NCBI GenBank assembly: GCA_023386365.1
Contig: JAEWJX010000069.1
Location: forward strand, 3,582-67,581
Length of the DNA: 64,000 nucleotides
Direction: 5' to 3'
From: Actinomycetes bacterium
GTDB taxonomy: Bacteria > Actinomycetota > Actinomycetes > Actinomycetales > Microbacteriaceae
Shown piece after piece: positions 52,953 through 61,646 of the stretch. The notes beneath the pieces were generated by a model, which had not been told where the DNA came from, searched no databases, and saw nothing but the letters and a program-made list of their open reading frames with translations. Position 1 is the first letter of the stretch. Every line of letters starts with the position of its first letter. A program made the position numbers and the translations under genes.

Positions 52953-54235
52953 GAGCTCAGCCCCCGGAACAGGCCCGGCAGGTCTTCCAGGCGGCCGAGG
53001 GTCACCATCTGCACTCCGCCGACGGAGCCGAGACGCGCCTGCGCCCCCAGCTCGACGGTGACTGCGAGGTGCGAGGTGTCGGCCCCGAACAGGGTCTGAA
53101 CCGTGCGGATGTCACCGGGACCCAGCTTCGAGCCGCCGACCGTCACCACCACGCTCGGCGACGGGAGGCGGCGGGTGCGCTCGCGCACCAGCTCGCGCAG
53201 GCTCCCGAATCCGCCGCTCTCGCCGTAGACGAGGCGGCACGAGGAGTCGAGCATCGACGTGACGGTGCGGGTGCGCCAGGCGCCGGCGTCGCTCACCACG
53301 TCGAGCTGGGTGCCGTCGCGGATGATCTGCGCCGCGATGGAGGCCCCGGCCGAGACGGCCAGCTCGAACTCCTCCTCATCCGCGTAGTAGCGGGCGCTCG
53401 TAGGCACGACGACGATGATCTGCGACCGGCGGGTCTCCTGGAACTGCCGCACCATGAGCTGCCCGATGCGCGCCGACGTGCGCCAGTGCACGTACCGGCG
53501 GTCGTCCCCCGGTACGTAGGGGCGCAGCGCGTGGAAGGCGAGGTCGTTGTTGGTGATCTTCGACGAGACCTGACCCTCCAGGTCGCGCACGAGACCGGCC
53601 GCCGACGAGGCGAGGCGGACGGTGCGCGGATGCACGAACAGGTCGACCGGGTCGGCCCACTTCACCGCGCGGCGCAGCAGTCCCAGCTGGTCGCCGCGGA
53701 TCGACTCCGCCGGTCCCGCCACGATCACCGCGCGACGGTTCGTCGGCACCTGGAAGAGCTCCTCCTGCTCCTGCTTCGGGGTCATCGCGGGGAGCTGGAA
53801 CTCGGCCACGCCCCGCCCGACCGGCAACTCCATCCGGGTCGGCGGCAGGCCGCGGGCCCCCGTGTTGGTGACCACCATGCGCCCCATCGCGCGATCGCCG
53901 ACCACCACTCGCCGCGGGTTCAGCTCGATGAGCACCCCATAGCTCGAACGACCCACCAGGAAGAGCACCGCCACGACCAACGCCGCCAGCAGCACCCACC
54001 CGAGGAAGGCGAACTCCTGCCAGCCGAACGCGGCGCTCAGCACGAGAGCCAGCACACCGAGTGCCAGCGCGATCCACCCCGCCGGCGTCACCACCCGGGC
54101 CACCGGCCCGACGACCCGCCACACCGCACGGCCCACGGGGGCCAGCACGTTGGCGGCCGCCGTCGCCAGACGGCGCGCGCGGTCACGCGCGGGCCGCAAC
54201 AGGGCGGCCGCGTCGTGGAGTCGGGCGGTGGTCAC
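52949..54235 (-). CDS. DUF58 protein, secretion locus
   Basis: A 428-residue DUF58 protein, the same length as its paralogue at 11857-13143. Two membrane helices (about 45-90) and the YVPGDDRRYVHWRTSARIGQLMVR block near residue 240-263 are present. GTGA overlap with the transglutaminase-like gene; the moxR stop lies 3 nt before its GTG. Expected partner of the MoxR ATPase. Confidence 0.88.
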   Translation of the reverse strand: MTTARLHDAAALLRPARDRARRLATAAANVLAPVGRAVWRVVGPVARVVTPAGWIALALGVLALVLSAAFGWQEFAFLGWVLLAALVVAVLFLVGRSSYGVLIELNPRRVVVGDRAMGRMVVTNTGARGLPPTRMELPVGRGVAEFQLPAMTPKQEQEELFQVPTNRRAVIVAGPAESIRGDQLGLLRRAVKWADPVDLFVHPRTVRLASSAAGLVRDLEGQVSSKITNNDLAFHALRPYVPGDDRRYVHWRTSARIGQLMVRQFQETRRSQIIVVVPTSARYYADEEEFELAVSAGASIAAQIIRDGTQLDVVSDAGAWRTRTVTSMLDSSCRLVYGESGGFGSLRELVRERTRRLPSPSVVVTVGGSKLGPGDIRTVQTLFGADTSHLAVTVELGAQARLGSVGGVQMVTLGRLEDLPGLFRGLSS

Positions 54236-54238
54236 GGG

Positions 54239-55207
54239 TCAGGCTGCGCGGTACGCGGGAGGCTCGATGTCGACGAGGATGCGCGAGATGACGTCCTCGG
54301 CCTTCACGCCGGCGAAGTCCGACTCGGGGTCGATGACCAGACGGTGGGCGAGCACCGGAACAGCCAGCTCGCGAACGTCATCCGGGGTGACGTAGGTGCG
54401 CCCCTTCGAAATCGCCCACGTCTTCACGGCGCGGGCGAGCGCCATGGCGCCGCGCATCGACACACCCAGCACCACATCGCGGTGCTTGCGGGTGGCGTCG
54501 ACGATGTCCGACAGGTACTGCATGACGGCCTCGTCGACGTGCACCTCGGCGGCCAGCGCCGACATCGCCACGATCGACTCGGGCTTGATGATGGGCGACA
54601 CGAGCGAGGCGCGGGCGCGCGTGCTCGAATCCATCAGCAGTGCGACGGCCGTCTTGGTGTCGGGGTAGCCGAGGCTCGTCTTGATGAGGAAGCGGTCCAG
54701 CTGTGCCTCGGGGAGCTTGTAGGTACCCGCCTGCTCGACCGGGTTCTGGGTGGCGATCACGAGGAACGGCGCACCCACCGAGTGGCCCTCGCCGTCGATG
54801 GTGACGACACCCTCCTCCATGACCTCCAGCAGCGCCGACTGGGTCTTCGGGCTGGCGCGGTTGATCTCATCCGCGAGGACGATCGACGCGAAGATCGGGC
54901 CCGGGTGGAACTGGAAGCGGCCCTTGCCCTGGTCGTAGATCTGCACACCCGTCACATCCGACGGCAGCAGGTCGGGGGTGAACTGGATGCGGCTGGTCGT
55001 GCCGTCGAGCGTGTTGGCGAGCGACTTGGCGAGCACCGTCTTCCCCGTGCCCGGGTAGTCCTCCAGCAGCACATGCCCGTCGGAGATGAGCGCGGTCAGC
55101 ACGAGCGTGATGACGTGGTCCTTGCCGACGATCGCCTTGTCGACGTTGGCGACGAGCTTCTGGAAGGCGTCGGCGAACCACGTCGCTTGCTCCTGCGTTG
55201 CGGCCAT
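54239..55207 (-). CDS. MoxR-family AAA ATPase, secretion locus
   Basis: A 322-residue MoxR ATPase with Walker A GTGKT (53-57), Walker B LADEIN (111-116), NRASPKTQSALLEVMEE and ATQNPVEQAGTYKLPEAQLDRF. The ATG at 55207 has GAGGAAG upstream. It is 25 nt downstream of the giant Ig/Fn3 gene. Energises or remodels envelope proteins with its DUF58 partner, by analogy with MoxR family knowledge. Confidence 0.92.
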   Translation of the reverse strand: MAATQEQATWFADAFQKLVANVDKAIVGKDHVITLVLTALISDGHVLLEDYPGTGKTVLAKSLANTLDGTTSRIQFTPDLLPSDVTGVQIYDQGKGRFQFHPGPIFASIVLADEINRASPKTQSALLEVMEEGVVTIDGEGHSVGAPFLVIATQNPVEQAGTYKLPEAQLDRFLIKTSLGYPDTKTAVALLMDSSTRARASLVSPIIKPESIVAMSALAAEVHVDEAVMQYLSDIVDATRKHRDVVLGVSMRGAMALARAVKTWAISKGRTYVTPDDVRELAVPVLAHRLVIDPESDFAGVKAEDVISRILVDIEPPAYRAA

Positions 55208-55232
55208 GTCAGTTCTTCCTCTTCGTTTCGTG

Positions 55233-58200
55233 TCAGTAGTTCGCGTGGTTGTTGCGCATGTCGTCCCACTGGGCCGACGACAGCCACGGCGAGTACAGGG
55301 TTCCGTCGGGTCCGCCGGTCGCGACCACACGCACGCGGGGTCCGCCGGTCGAGGCCTGCCACGAGCCGGTCAGGCGCACGCCCGTGCCCGGCACCGAGTT
55401 CGAGTTCGACGTGTAGACGCCCTCGACCTCGATGTAGATCGAGTAGTTGCCGCCCGTGTCGGTGAACTGCACGGCGACCCGCTTACAGGCGTAGTTGCCG
55501 TTGCTGCAGGTGTAGGTCTGTGCGCTCGTCCCGACGATCGCGATCGACGGATTGCGCGGCTGCACGATCGTGTGCGGGCCGTTGGAGGCGCCGTTGGTAC
55601 CGGCCTTGTTCCGCACCTGGACGTCGATCGTGTAGGTGCCGGGGCCGTTGCGGCTGGCGCTCGTCGCGCCGCCCCACCCGCTCCAGGCCCCGCCGTTGAC
55701 GCGGAACTGGTACTGGTAGTTCGCCGTCCCTCCGGGGGATGCGCCCGCCGCCGACCACGACCAGTTGACCGTCTGACCGCTCACGCCGCCCGAGATCGAC
55801 ACCGCCCCCGGGTTGCCCTGCGCGGTGATGCTGGTCGTCGCGGTTCCCGCCGCGCTGTACTTGCCCCCGGAGTTCACGGCGCGCACCTCGATCGTGTGCG
55901 ATCCGGCTCCGACCGTGAGGTCACCCGTGTTCGTCGCGGTCGTGGCCTGCCAGCCGCCGCCGTCGAGACGCCACTCGTAGCTGACGGAGCCGCCGTTCGA
56001 CGACACCCCGGCCCACGACCCGCGGATCACGGCGTTCGGTGCCCACTGGTCGACCTTGGCGATGCTCGGGGCCGGTTGACCCGGTGTGCCGTAGGGGATC
56101 ACCGCGTTGCTCGCGACCGACCACTCCCCGGGACCGTGCTCGTTGATCGCGCGGACCGAGAACGTGTACGACGTTCCGTTGGTGAGTCCCGTGATGGTGC
56201 ACGACGGCGGCCAGCAATCACCCGGCATGGTGGCGGCGGGTGAGGACCGCACCTCGTACGAGGTGATCTCCTTGCCGTTCGAGGCGGGCGGCTGGAACCC
56301 GATGGTGACCGTGCCCTCGTCGCCCTGCGTGGGTACCGTCGGCTTCTGCACCTGGTCGGGCACGTCGCTCACGACGACCGTGATCGTGCCGCTGACCCGC
56401 CGGTCGACGTACTCGGTCGCATCCTGAATCGTGTAGGTGACCACCACCGTGCCGGACTTCAACGACGGGCTCGGCGTGATGCGCACCGTGTCGGCGGTGT
56501 GCGTGACGTCGGCCGGTTCGCCGGTGTTCTGCACCACAGCGTCGACGATCTCGAGCGGTTCGCCGGTCGATTCGAACGGGTTGGAGTCGTTGACGAGGGG
56601 GCTGGCGATCACCGCGCCGTCGCCGCGCTGCGTTTCGTACGCGTCCGCGACGGCCACCGCGGGCGCGCGACTCGATCCCACCACCGTCACGGTGAGCCGG
56701 GCCGGTACCTCGAACTTGTCCCACCGCAGGGTGACCCCCAGCTCGAAGACGGTGCCCTTCGGGGTGTTCCGCGGGGTGGTGACGGTGAGCACCGAGCCGT
56801 CGAGGCTTCCGGTGATCTTGCCGCCGAGGCCGGTCACGTTCGAGTACGTGACCTCCTGCAGGATCTGCGGATTCGGGTGGCCGGTGGAGGCGCGCAGGTC
56901 GACGGTCGCGTTCTCACCCACCTCGAGCGGCACGTCGACCGGGGTCCAGGTGGGCGGGGTGTCGCGGAACTCCGGGTCGCCGACGACGATCGGCAACGTC
57001 AGCTGGATGGTGTTGCCCTTGGGGTCGTCCTTCGACGCACCGTCGGTGACGGTGAAGCTGATGGATGCGGGGCCGCGGTAGTCGAGCGCACCCTGGTAGC
57101 GGATGGTGTCCTCGTCGACGTAGTTCGACGTGCCGTCGCTCTGGATCGACGTGACCGTCGCGGCGTCGGGGATCCACGCGTCGCGCCCGGAGGGCACTTT
57201 GACGATGTCGGCGAGGTTCCACTCACGCTCTTCGTTCATGGGCACGTACTGGACCGGCAGTGCGAGGTCGATGTACGGCGGGTCGTCGAACGCCTCGTCG
57301 ACCGCCTCCGGGACCAGCAGGAACGCGGTCGCCGACAGCTCATCGCTCTCGTTGGTGACCCGGTACGCGATCGCCTGGCGCTTCTCCCCCGGGGTGACGG
57401 TGATCTTGCCGTGCTCGTCGGGCACGAGCTCGGCGGAGTCCGCGTTCGGGCCTTCGAGACTCACGACCAGCTCGTCGTTCGTGCCCGAGGGGTTGAACGC
57501 CGACCCGGCGAAGATGTCGACCGTCAGCGACGACTTGCCGGCGATCTCCTTGCGGGTGATCTCGAGGTCGTTGGCCGACGGCGGAAGCAGCGGCGCGTCC
57601 GGGGTGACCTGCACGAGCACGTAGGTGACGGCGGTGCCGCCCAGGTCGTTGCTCAGCGTGTAGCGGAGCGAGAAGGAGCGCTCGACGTCGGGGGCGGTCA
57701 GCACCAGGTACTGGCCGCCGACGACCTTCGCGTCGATGTCGTCGGGCACGTCGATCAGTTCGGGTTCGACCTTGATGGGCGAGCCCTGCGGGTCGGAGTC
57801 ATTCGCCCGCAGATCGACCTGCGCGATGCGGCCCGGACGCACCGAGACGCTGTCGGGCACGGCGCTCGGGTTGCTGAGTTCGTCGGGGCGCGGGATCACG
57901 GCGATGCGGATCTCGGCGATACCGGTCTCGCCGAAGGCGTCGAACACCTGATACGTGAACGTGTCGGTGCCGCTGGCGGCGGGCGACGCCGTGTACCGGA
58001 TGTAGTCGGCGCCCTGCTCGTCGATGCTGCCGAGGGTGGGGCCGGTGGGGAGTCGCAGCAGCTGGGTCGAGTCGCCGTCCGGGTCGATGCGCTGCAGCGG
58101 CAGGTCGATGCGGATGGTGCCGCCCGCGAGCACCCGCGCCACCACGGGGAGCGGCTGGGGTGCGCGGTTGCTCTCCTCGTCGATGGGCGTGACCGTGAAC

Positions 58201-60806
58201 ACGACACTCGCCGCCGCGCTCTCTCCGAACGCGTCGAGCACCGCGTAGTCGGCCACATACTGACCGGGCTCGTCGGGGGCCTGGAACCGCACACGGTCGT
58301 TGTTCACGAACGCGATGCCGCCATCCGGCTCCGACAGCAGCTCGTCGGCGAGGAACATGCGCGAGTCGTCGGGGTGGTAGTCGTTGGCGAGCACGTCGAC
58401 GGTGACGATGTCGCCCGCACGCACCGTCACCGGGTCGTCCTTGGCGACCGGCGGTTGGTGCTTGGTGAGCGCCGGCACCGGCACGACGGTGACGCCGGCG
58501 GACGCCCGGCTGCTGCCGTCGGAGATCGTGTACGTGAAGCTCACCTGGCCGGTGAGCGCCTGCGGCGAGGTGACCCGCAGCAGTGTCGCCTCGAGCAGCT
58601 CGACGACGACACCCTTCGCGCGCACGTCGGCGGGCACCTCGACACTCTGCACGGCGAGGATGCGCCCCGTCGGGCTGACGTCGTTGGTGAGCACCGAGAT
58701 GGTGGTCGGCTGATCGCCACGCAGATACGCGGTGTCCTTCACGGCGATCGGCGGCAGCAGCTGATCGTCGGGCACCGCCGTCACGTCCACGCGGATGATG
58801 CCGATGCTCGACGCCGACCCCGCCTGCAGGCTGTACTCGAAGTAGTAGACGCCGGCCTCGGGGGCGTTGAAGCGCACCTCGTTCTTCTCGGTGTCGAGAC
58901 TGGCGACGGCACCGTTGCCGGGATCCTGGATGCTGGTGATCGCGAGCGGCGCACCCGACGGTGAGATGTCGTTGGTGAGCGGCTTGATGACGATCGGCTC
59001 GTTGGTGAACGCGGTCTCGAAATCGGGGGTGCCCACGGGCTTCTGCGACCCGGCGGGCTGCACGTCGACGGTGAGGGTGCCGATCGCGGGGTCGCCGTTG
59101 CTGTCGGTGACCTGGAACTGCACCTCCTTCTCGCCCAGCTCCGAGGTGCGGTGGGTGAAGGTGATCACGCCATCCGGGGTGAACCGCACGAGGTCGCCCG
59201 AGGTGGGCGCCGCACCCAGCAGGTACATGTCGTCGCCGTCGGGGTCGCGCCAGTTGGCGAGCACGTTGTACTCGACCGTCTGGTTCGCCTCGACCGTCAC
59301 CGCCGAACGCCGCAGCTCCACGGGCTGCGCGTTCTGCCCGTCGGGCACGACCCGCGCGAACACCTCGGCGGTGGCGTTGCCGCCGCGCCCGTCGTCGACG
59401 GTGTAGCTGAAGCGGATGCTGCCCACGAAACCGGGCGCGGGAGTGAACTGCAGTGCGCGGTCGCCGTCGATCAGGTCGAGCGAGCCGGTGGTCTCGGCCA
59501 CCTCGCCGTGCTCCGAGATGATCAGCACGTCGCCGTCGGGGTCGGAGTCGTTGTCGAGCACCGACAGGATGGTGGTGCGACCGGGGCGGATGCCGAACTC
59601 GTCCGAGACGGCGGTCGGCGGGCGGTTCTGGTCGGTGCGTTCCGCGAGGGTGTCCTCGAAGGACTGCAGCGCCGACTCCTCGTCGCCTTCCTCCTCGGTC
59701 TCCTCCTGTTCGGGCGGCACCACGTCGTCCCAGTTGTCGACGAGACGCATGTTCTCGCTCGGCAGCCACACGTTGCCGTTGGTGAGGTCGTTCAGCACGA
59801 CCACGTTCCTGTTGACGCGGAACTCGAGGCGGCTGCCGGCCGTCGGCTGGTCGATGTCCTGAGCGGCCGGCTGCCGGTTGTCGCACGCAAGCAGGTAGAG
59901 CTGCGCGTGCGCCCACGCGCCGTGCGCGCAGCCGTCGAGGTTCACGGGCGCGGCGACGTCGTCGAGCGAGGTCGTGGCGTTCGCGGCCCCCGAGTCGAGC
60001 TGCTCCACGTTGCCCGAACCGAGGTCGACGCGCAGCAGACCGGCGCCCGTCGCGAGCACCGCGTATGAAGACTCCGGGCTGCTCTGCTGCAGCTTCAGCG
60101 CGCGCTCGTCGCCGAGCGACCGGACCGTGCCGTCCTGCATGACCAGTTCGTTGGTCGACTCGTCGAACACCACCACGCGATCGCCGATCGCCGCGAGCTG
60201 GAACTCGCCCACCTTCGGGAACGCGGACTCGACGGGCACGTCGGCGAGGGTCGGGATGCGGTACAGCGTCTTGTCTTCGGGGGACACGGCGACGATCTCA
60301 CCGGACCCGGTGACGACCGCGTGACCGCCCGCCTTCAGGTCGAGCAGGGGAGGCGTGGAGATCACGTCGAGTTGCAGGTCACCCACCGACGGCAGCGCCC
60401 ACAGCTTGCCCTCGGAGACGACCGAGATCACATCGCCGCCGTACGACACCTCCGCGTCGGCGGGCAGGTCGACGGCGCTCGTCACGGAGGTGCTGGCCGG
60501 GTCGACCGACTCGAGACGGTTGTTGTCGGGGTCGACGAGGAAGAGGGCGTCGCCCTGCTGCAGCACGTCGAAGTTCGGCGACGAGGCGGTGACCGACCCG
60601 TTGAGTTCGTCGATCTGGCGGTTGAGGCGGCCACCGAGAAGTTGCTCGCCGTTCGTCACCCACACGTCGCGCGAGGTGAGGTCGACATCCGACACCGGGA
60701 ACCCGGGGTGCAGGGCTGCGACGGTGAGCGTACCTCCGGCGACCACGGCGATGACCGTCGCAGACGCGATCGTCTTTCGGCGCCCGCGCCTGGCGTCCCC
60801 CGTCAC
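55233..60806 (-). CDS. Giant Ig-like / cadherin-like / Fn3 surface protein (1857 aa)
   Basis: An N-terminal membrane anchor (about residues 12-32) leaves the rest outside. Residues about 40-370 look like a beta-propeller-type sensor domain; an acidic linker follows; from about 395 a tandem array of Ig/cadherin-like modules begins, each opening with a form of PPTAVSDEFGIRPGRT and VLDNDSDPDGD or LANDYHPDD; a fibronectin type III module (about 1485-1575, SYEVRSSPAATMPG) and further Fn3/Ig-like modules end the protein. No LPxTG motif is present. The two Cys pairs near the C-terminus (CWPPSC; YTCSNGNYAC) may form disulfides. It corresponds by order to the Fn3 protein of bifidobacterial PFNA clusters. 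Confidence 0.88.
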   Translation of the reverse strand: MTGDARRGRRKTIASATVIAVVAGGTLTVAALHPGFPVSDVDLTSRDVWVTNGEQLLGGRLNRQIDELNGSVTASSPNFDVLQQGDALFLVDPDNNRLESVDPASTSVTSAVDLPADAEVSYGGDVISVVSEGKLWALPSVGDLQLDVISTPPLLDLKAGGHAVVTGSGEIVAVSPEDKTLYRIPTLADVPVESAFPKVGEFQLAAIGDRVVVFDESTNELVMQDGTVRSLGDERALKLQQSSPESSYAVLATGAGLLRVDLGSGNVEQLDSGAANATTSLDDVAAPVNLDGCAHGAWAHAQLYLLACDNRQPAAQDIDQPTAGSRLEFRVNRNVVVLNDLTNGNVWLPSENMRLVDNWDDVVPPEQEETEEEGDEESALQSFEDTLAERTDQNRPPTAVSDEFGIRPGRTTILSVLDNDSDPDGDVLIISEHGEVAETTGSLDLIDGDRALQFTPAPGFVGSIRFSYTVDDGRGGNATAEVFARVVPDGQNAQPVELRRSAVTVEANQTVEYNVLANWRDPDGDDMYLLGAAPTSGDLVRFTPDGVITFTHRTSELGEKEVQFQVTDSNGDPAIGTLTVDVQPAGSQKPVGTPDFETAFTNEPIVIKPLTNDISPSGAPLAITSIQDPGNGAVASLDTEKNEVRFNAPEAGVYYFEYSLQAGSASSIGIIRVDVTAVPDDQLLPPIAVKDTAYLRGDQPTTISVLTNDVSPTGRILAVQSVEVPADVRAKGVVVELLEATLLRVTSPQALTGQVSFTYTISDGSSRASAGVTVVPVPALTKHQPPVAKDDPVTVRAGDIVTVDVLANDYHPDDSRMFLADELLSEPDGGIAFVNNDRVRFQAPDEPGQYVADYAVLDAFGESAAASVVFTVTPIDEESNRAPQPLPVVARVLAGGTIRIDLPLQRIDPDGDSTQLLRLPTGPTLGSIDEQGADYIRYTASPAASGTDTFTYQVFDAFGETGIAEIRIAVIPRPDELSNPSAVPDSVSVRPGRIAQVDLRANDSDPQGSPIKVEPELIDVPDDIDAKVVGGQYLVLTAPDVERSFSLRYTLSNDLGGTAVTYVLVQVTPDAPLLPPSANDLEITRKEIAGKSSLTVDIFAGSAFNPSGTNDELVVSLEGPNADSAELVPDEHGKITVTPGEKRQAIAYRVTNESDELSATAFLLVPEAVDEAFDDPPYIDLALPVQYVPMNEEREWNLADIVKVPSGRDAWIPDAATVTSIQSDGTSNYVDEDTIRYQGALDYRGPASISFTVTDGASKDDPKGNTIQLTLPIVVGDPEFRDTPPTWTPVDVPLEVGENATVDLRASTGHPNPQILQEVTYSNVTGLGGKITGSLDGSVLTVTTPRNTPKGTVFELGVTLRWDKFEVPARLTVTVVGSSRAPAVAVADAYETQRGDGAVIASPLVNDSNPFESTGEPLEIVDAVVQNTGEPADVTHTADTVRITPSPSLKSGTVVVTYTIQDATEYVDRRVSGTITVVVSDVPDQVQKPTVPTQGDEGTVTIGFQPPASNGKEITSYEVRSSPAATMPGDCWPPSCTITGLTNGTSYTFSVRAINEHGPGEWSVASNAVIPYGTPGQPAPSIAKVDQWAPNAVIRGSWAGVSSNGGSVSYEWRLDGGGWQATTATNTGDLTVGAGSHTIEVRAVNSGGKYSAAGTATTSITAQGNPGAVSISGGVSGQTVNWSWSAAGASPGGTANYQYQFRVNGGAWSGWGGATSASRNGPGTYTIDVQVRNKAGTNGASNGPHTIVQPRNPSIAIVGTSAQTYTCSNGNYACKRVAVQFTDTGGNYSIYIEVEGVYTSNSNSVPGTGVRLTGSWQASTGGPRVRVVATGGPDGTLYSPWLSSAQWDDMRNNHANY

Positions 60807-60907
60807 CGTTTCGTATCCCCCACCGTATTTTGTACCCGTCTGCCCCCGTTTTCGGGGCAGGGCCGGTTCAGGCTAACACGCGAGAGGTCGTCGCTTTCGC
60901 CCCACGG

Positions 60908-60925
60908 AAGGGGACTACTCCCCAT
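60908..60925. promoter_or_regulatory. 18-bp palindrome upstream of the giant-protein gene
   Basis: AAGGGGA-CTAC-TCCCCAT, one arm mismatch, 102 bp before the giant-protein start and inside the last codons of the regulator gene. A TAGCCT -10 candidate (60875-60870) lies 33 bp downstream, ten bases more than at the 46094 site. The spacer ends in AC in both copies. Confidence 0.55.
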
Positions 60926-61646
60926 CCCCCGACGACGTATCATCGGCCCCCGCGGAGGCGTTCCGATCGAGCAGTACGAGGTCCTCGCGGCTCACCAGGT
61001 GACTGGCCACCGCGTACTCCACCAGCCGCGCGCGGCGGTTCGTGGCGAGCTTGCCGCGGCCACCCCGAAGACCCTGCACCCCCACCTTGTCGAGCTTCTC
61101 GCACACGTTGTCGAGCTTGCGGTTGAAGGTCGTGAGCGGCCAACCCAGGCGCCGGGCGGCCTCGGCCGAACTCGGGATGAGTCCCCGGCCGGGCGAATCC
61201 TGGCGCAGCACGTTCTCCGACAGCGCCACCACGAGCAACCGCTGCGAACTCGTCAACGGCACCACACCGATCGTCGTCGTGCCCGACGCACCCGCATGGA
61301 TGTTGGTGGTCGAGAAGTACTGCTCCGGGTTCTCGATCGTGAAGTCGTAGGTCGTTGAGCCGGCACTGAACAGCACCTGCACGACCGGGAAGACGATCGG
61401 AAGACGCGCGCCCGGCGGGAGCCACGCCTGTACCCCACCGGAGCCGTCGGTGACGGTCGCCGAAAGCAGGCTGCCGACGTTCGCGATCCACCACAGACCC
61501 CGCTCCTCGGTGATCAGCAGGAACCGCCGATGCAGGTACGGGTTGTCGTCGATCTCGAGGTCGCCCTCGCGCCCGACCACGAAATCCTCGCCCGCGACGG
61601 CCGTGTACCGTTCGCCGCAGAAGTCGACCGTCAGCGTGGAGCTCAT
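60915..61646 (-). CDS. FHA-domain protein with C-terminal winged helix-turn-helix
   Basis: A 243-residue protein. Residues about 5-105 resemble a divergent FHA domain (FVVGREGDLEIDDNPYLHRRF), and 130-222 look like a winged helix DNA-binding region (TSSQRLLVVALSENVLR; IPSSAEAARRLGWPLTTFNRKLDNV; LVEYAVASHLV). An FHA-plus-wHTH layout suggests a transcription factor switched by phosphothreonine binding. It overlaps the kinase stop (ATGA) and ends in the palindrome that precedes the giant-protein gene, so it is the leading candidate regulator of the locus. Confidence 0.8.
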   Translation of the reverse strand: MSSTLTVDFCGERYTAVAGEDFVVGREGDLEIDDNPYLHRRFLLITEERGLWWIANVGSLLSATVTDGSGGVQAWLPPGARLPIVFPVVQVLFSAGSTTYDFTIENPEQYFSTTNIHAGASGTTTIGVVPLTSSQRLLVVALSENVLRQDSPGRGLIPSSAEAARRLGWPLTTFNRKLDNVCEKLDKVGVQGLRGGRGKLATNRRARLVEYAVASHLVSREDLVLLDRNASAGADDTSSGDGE

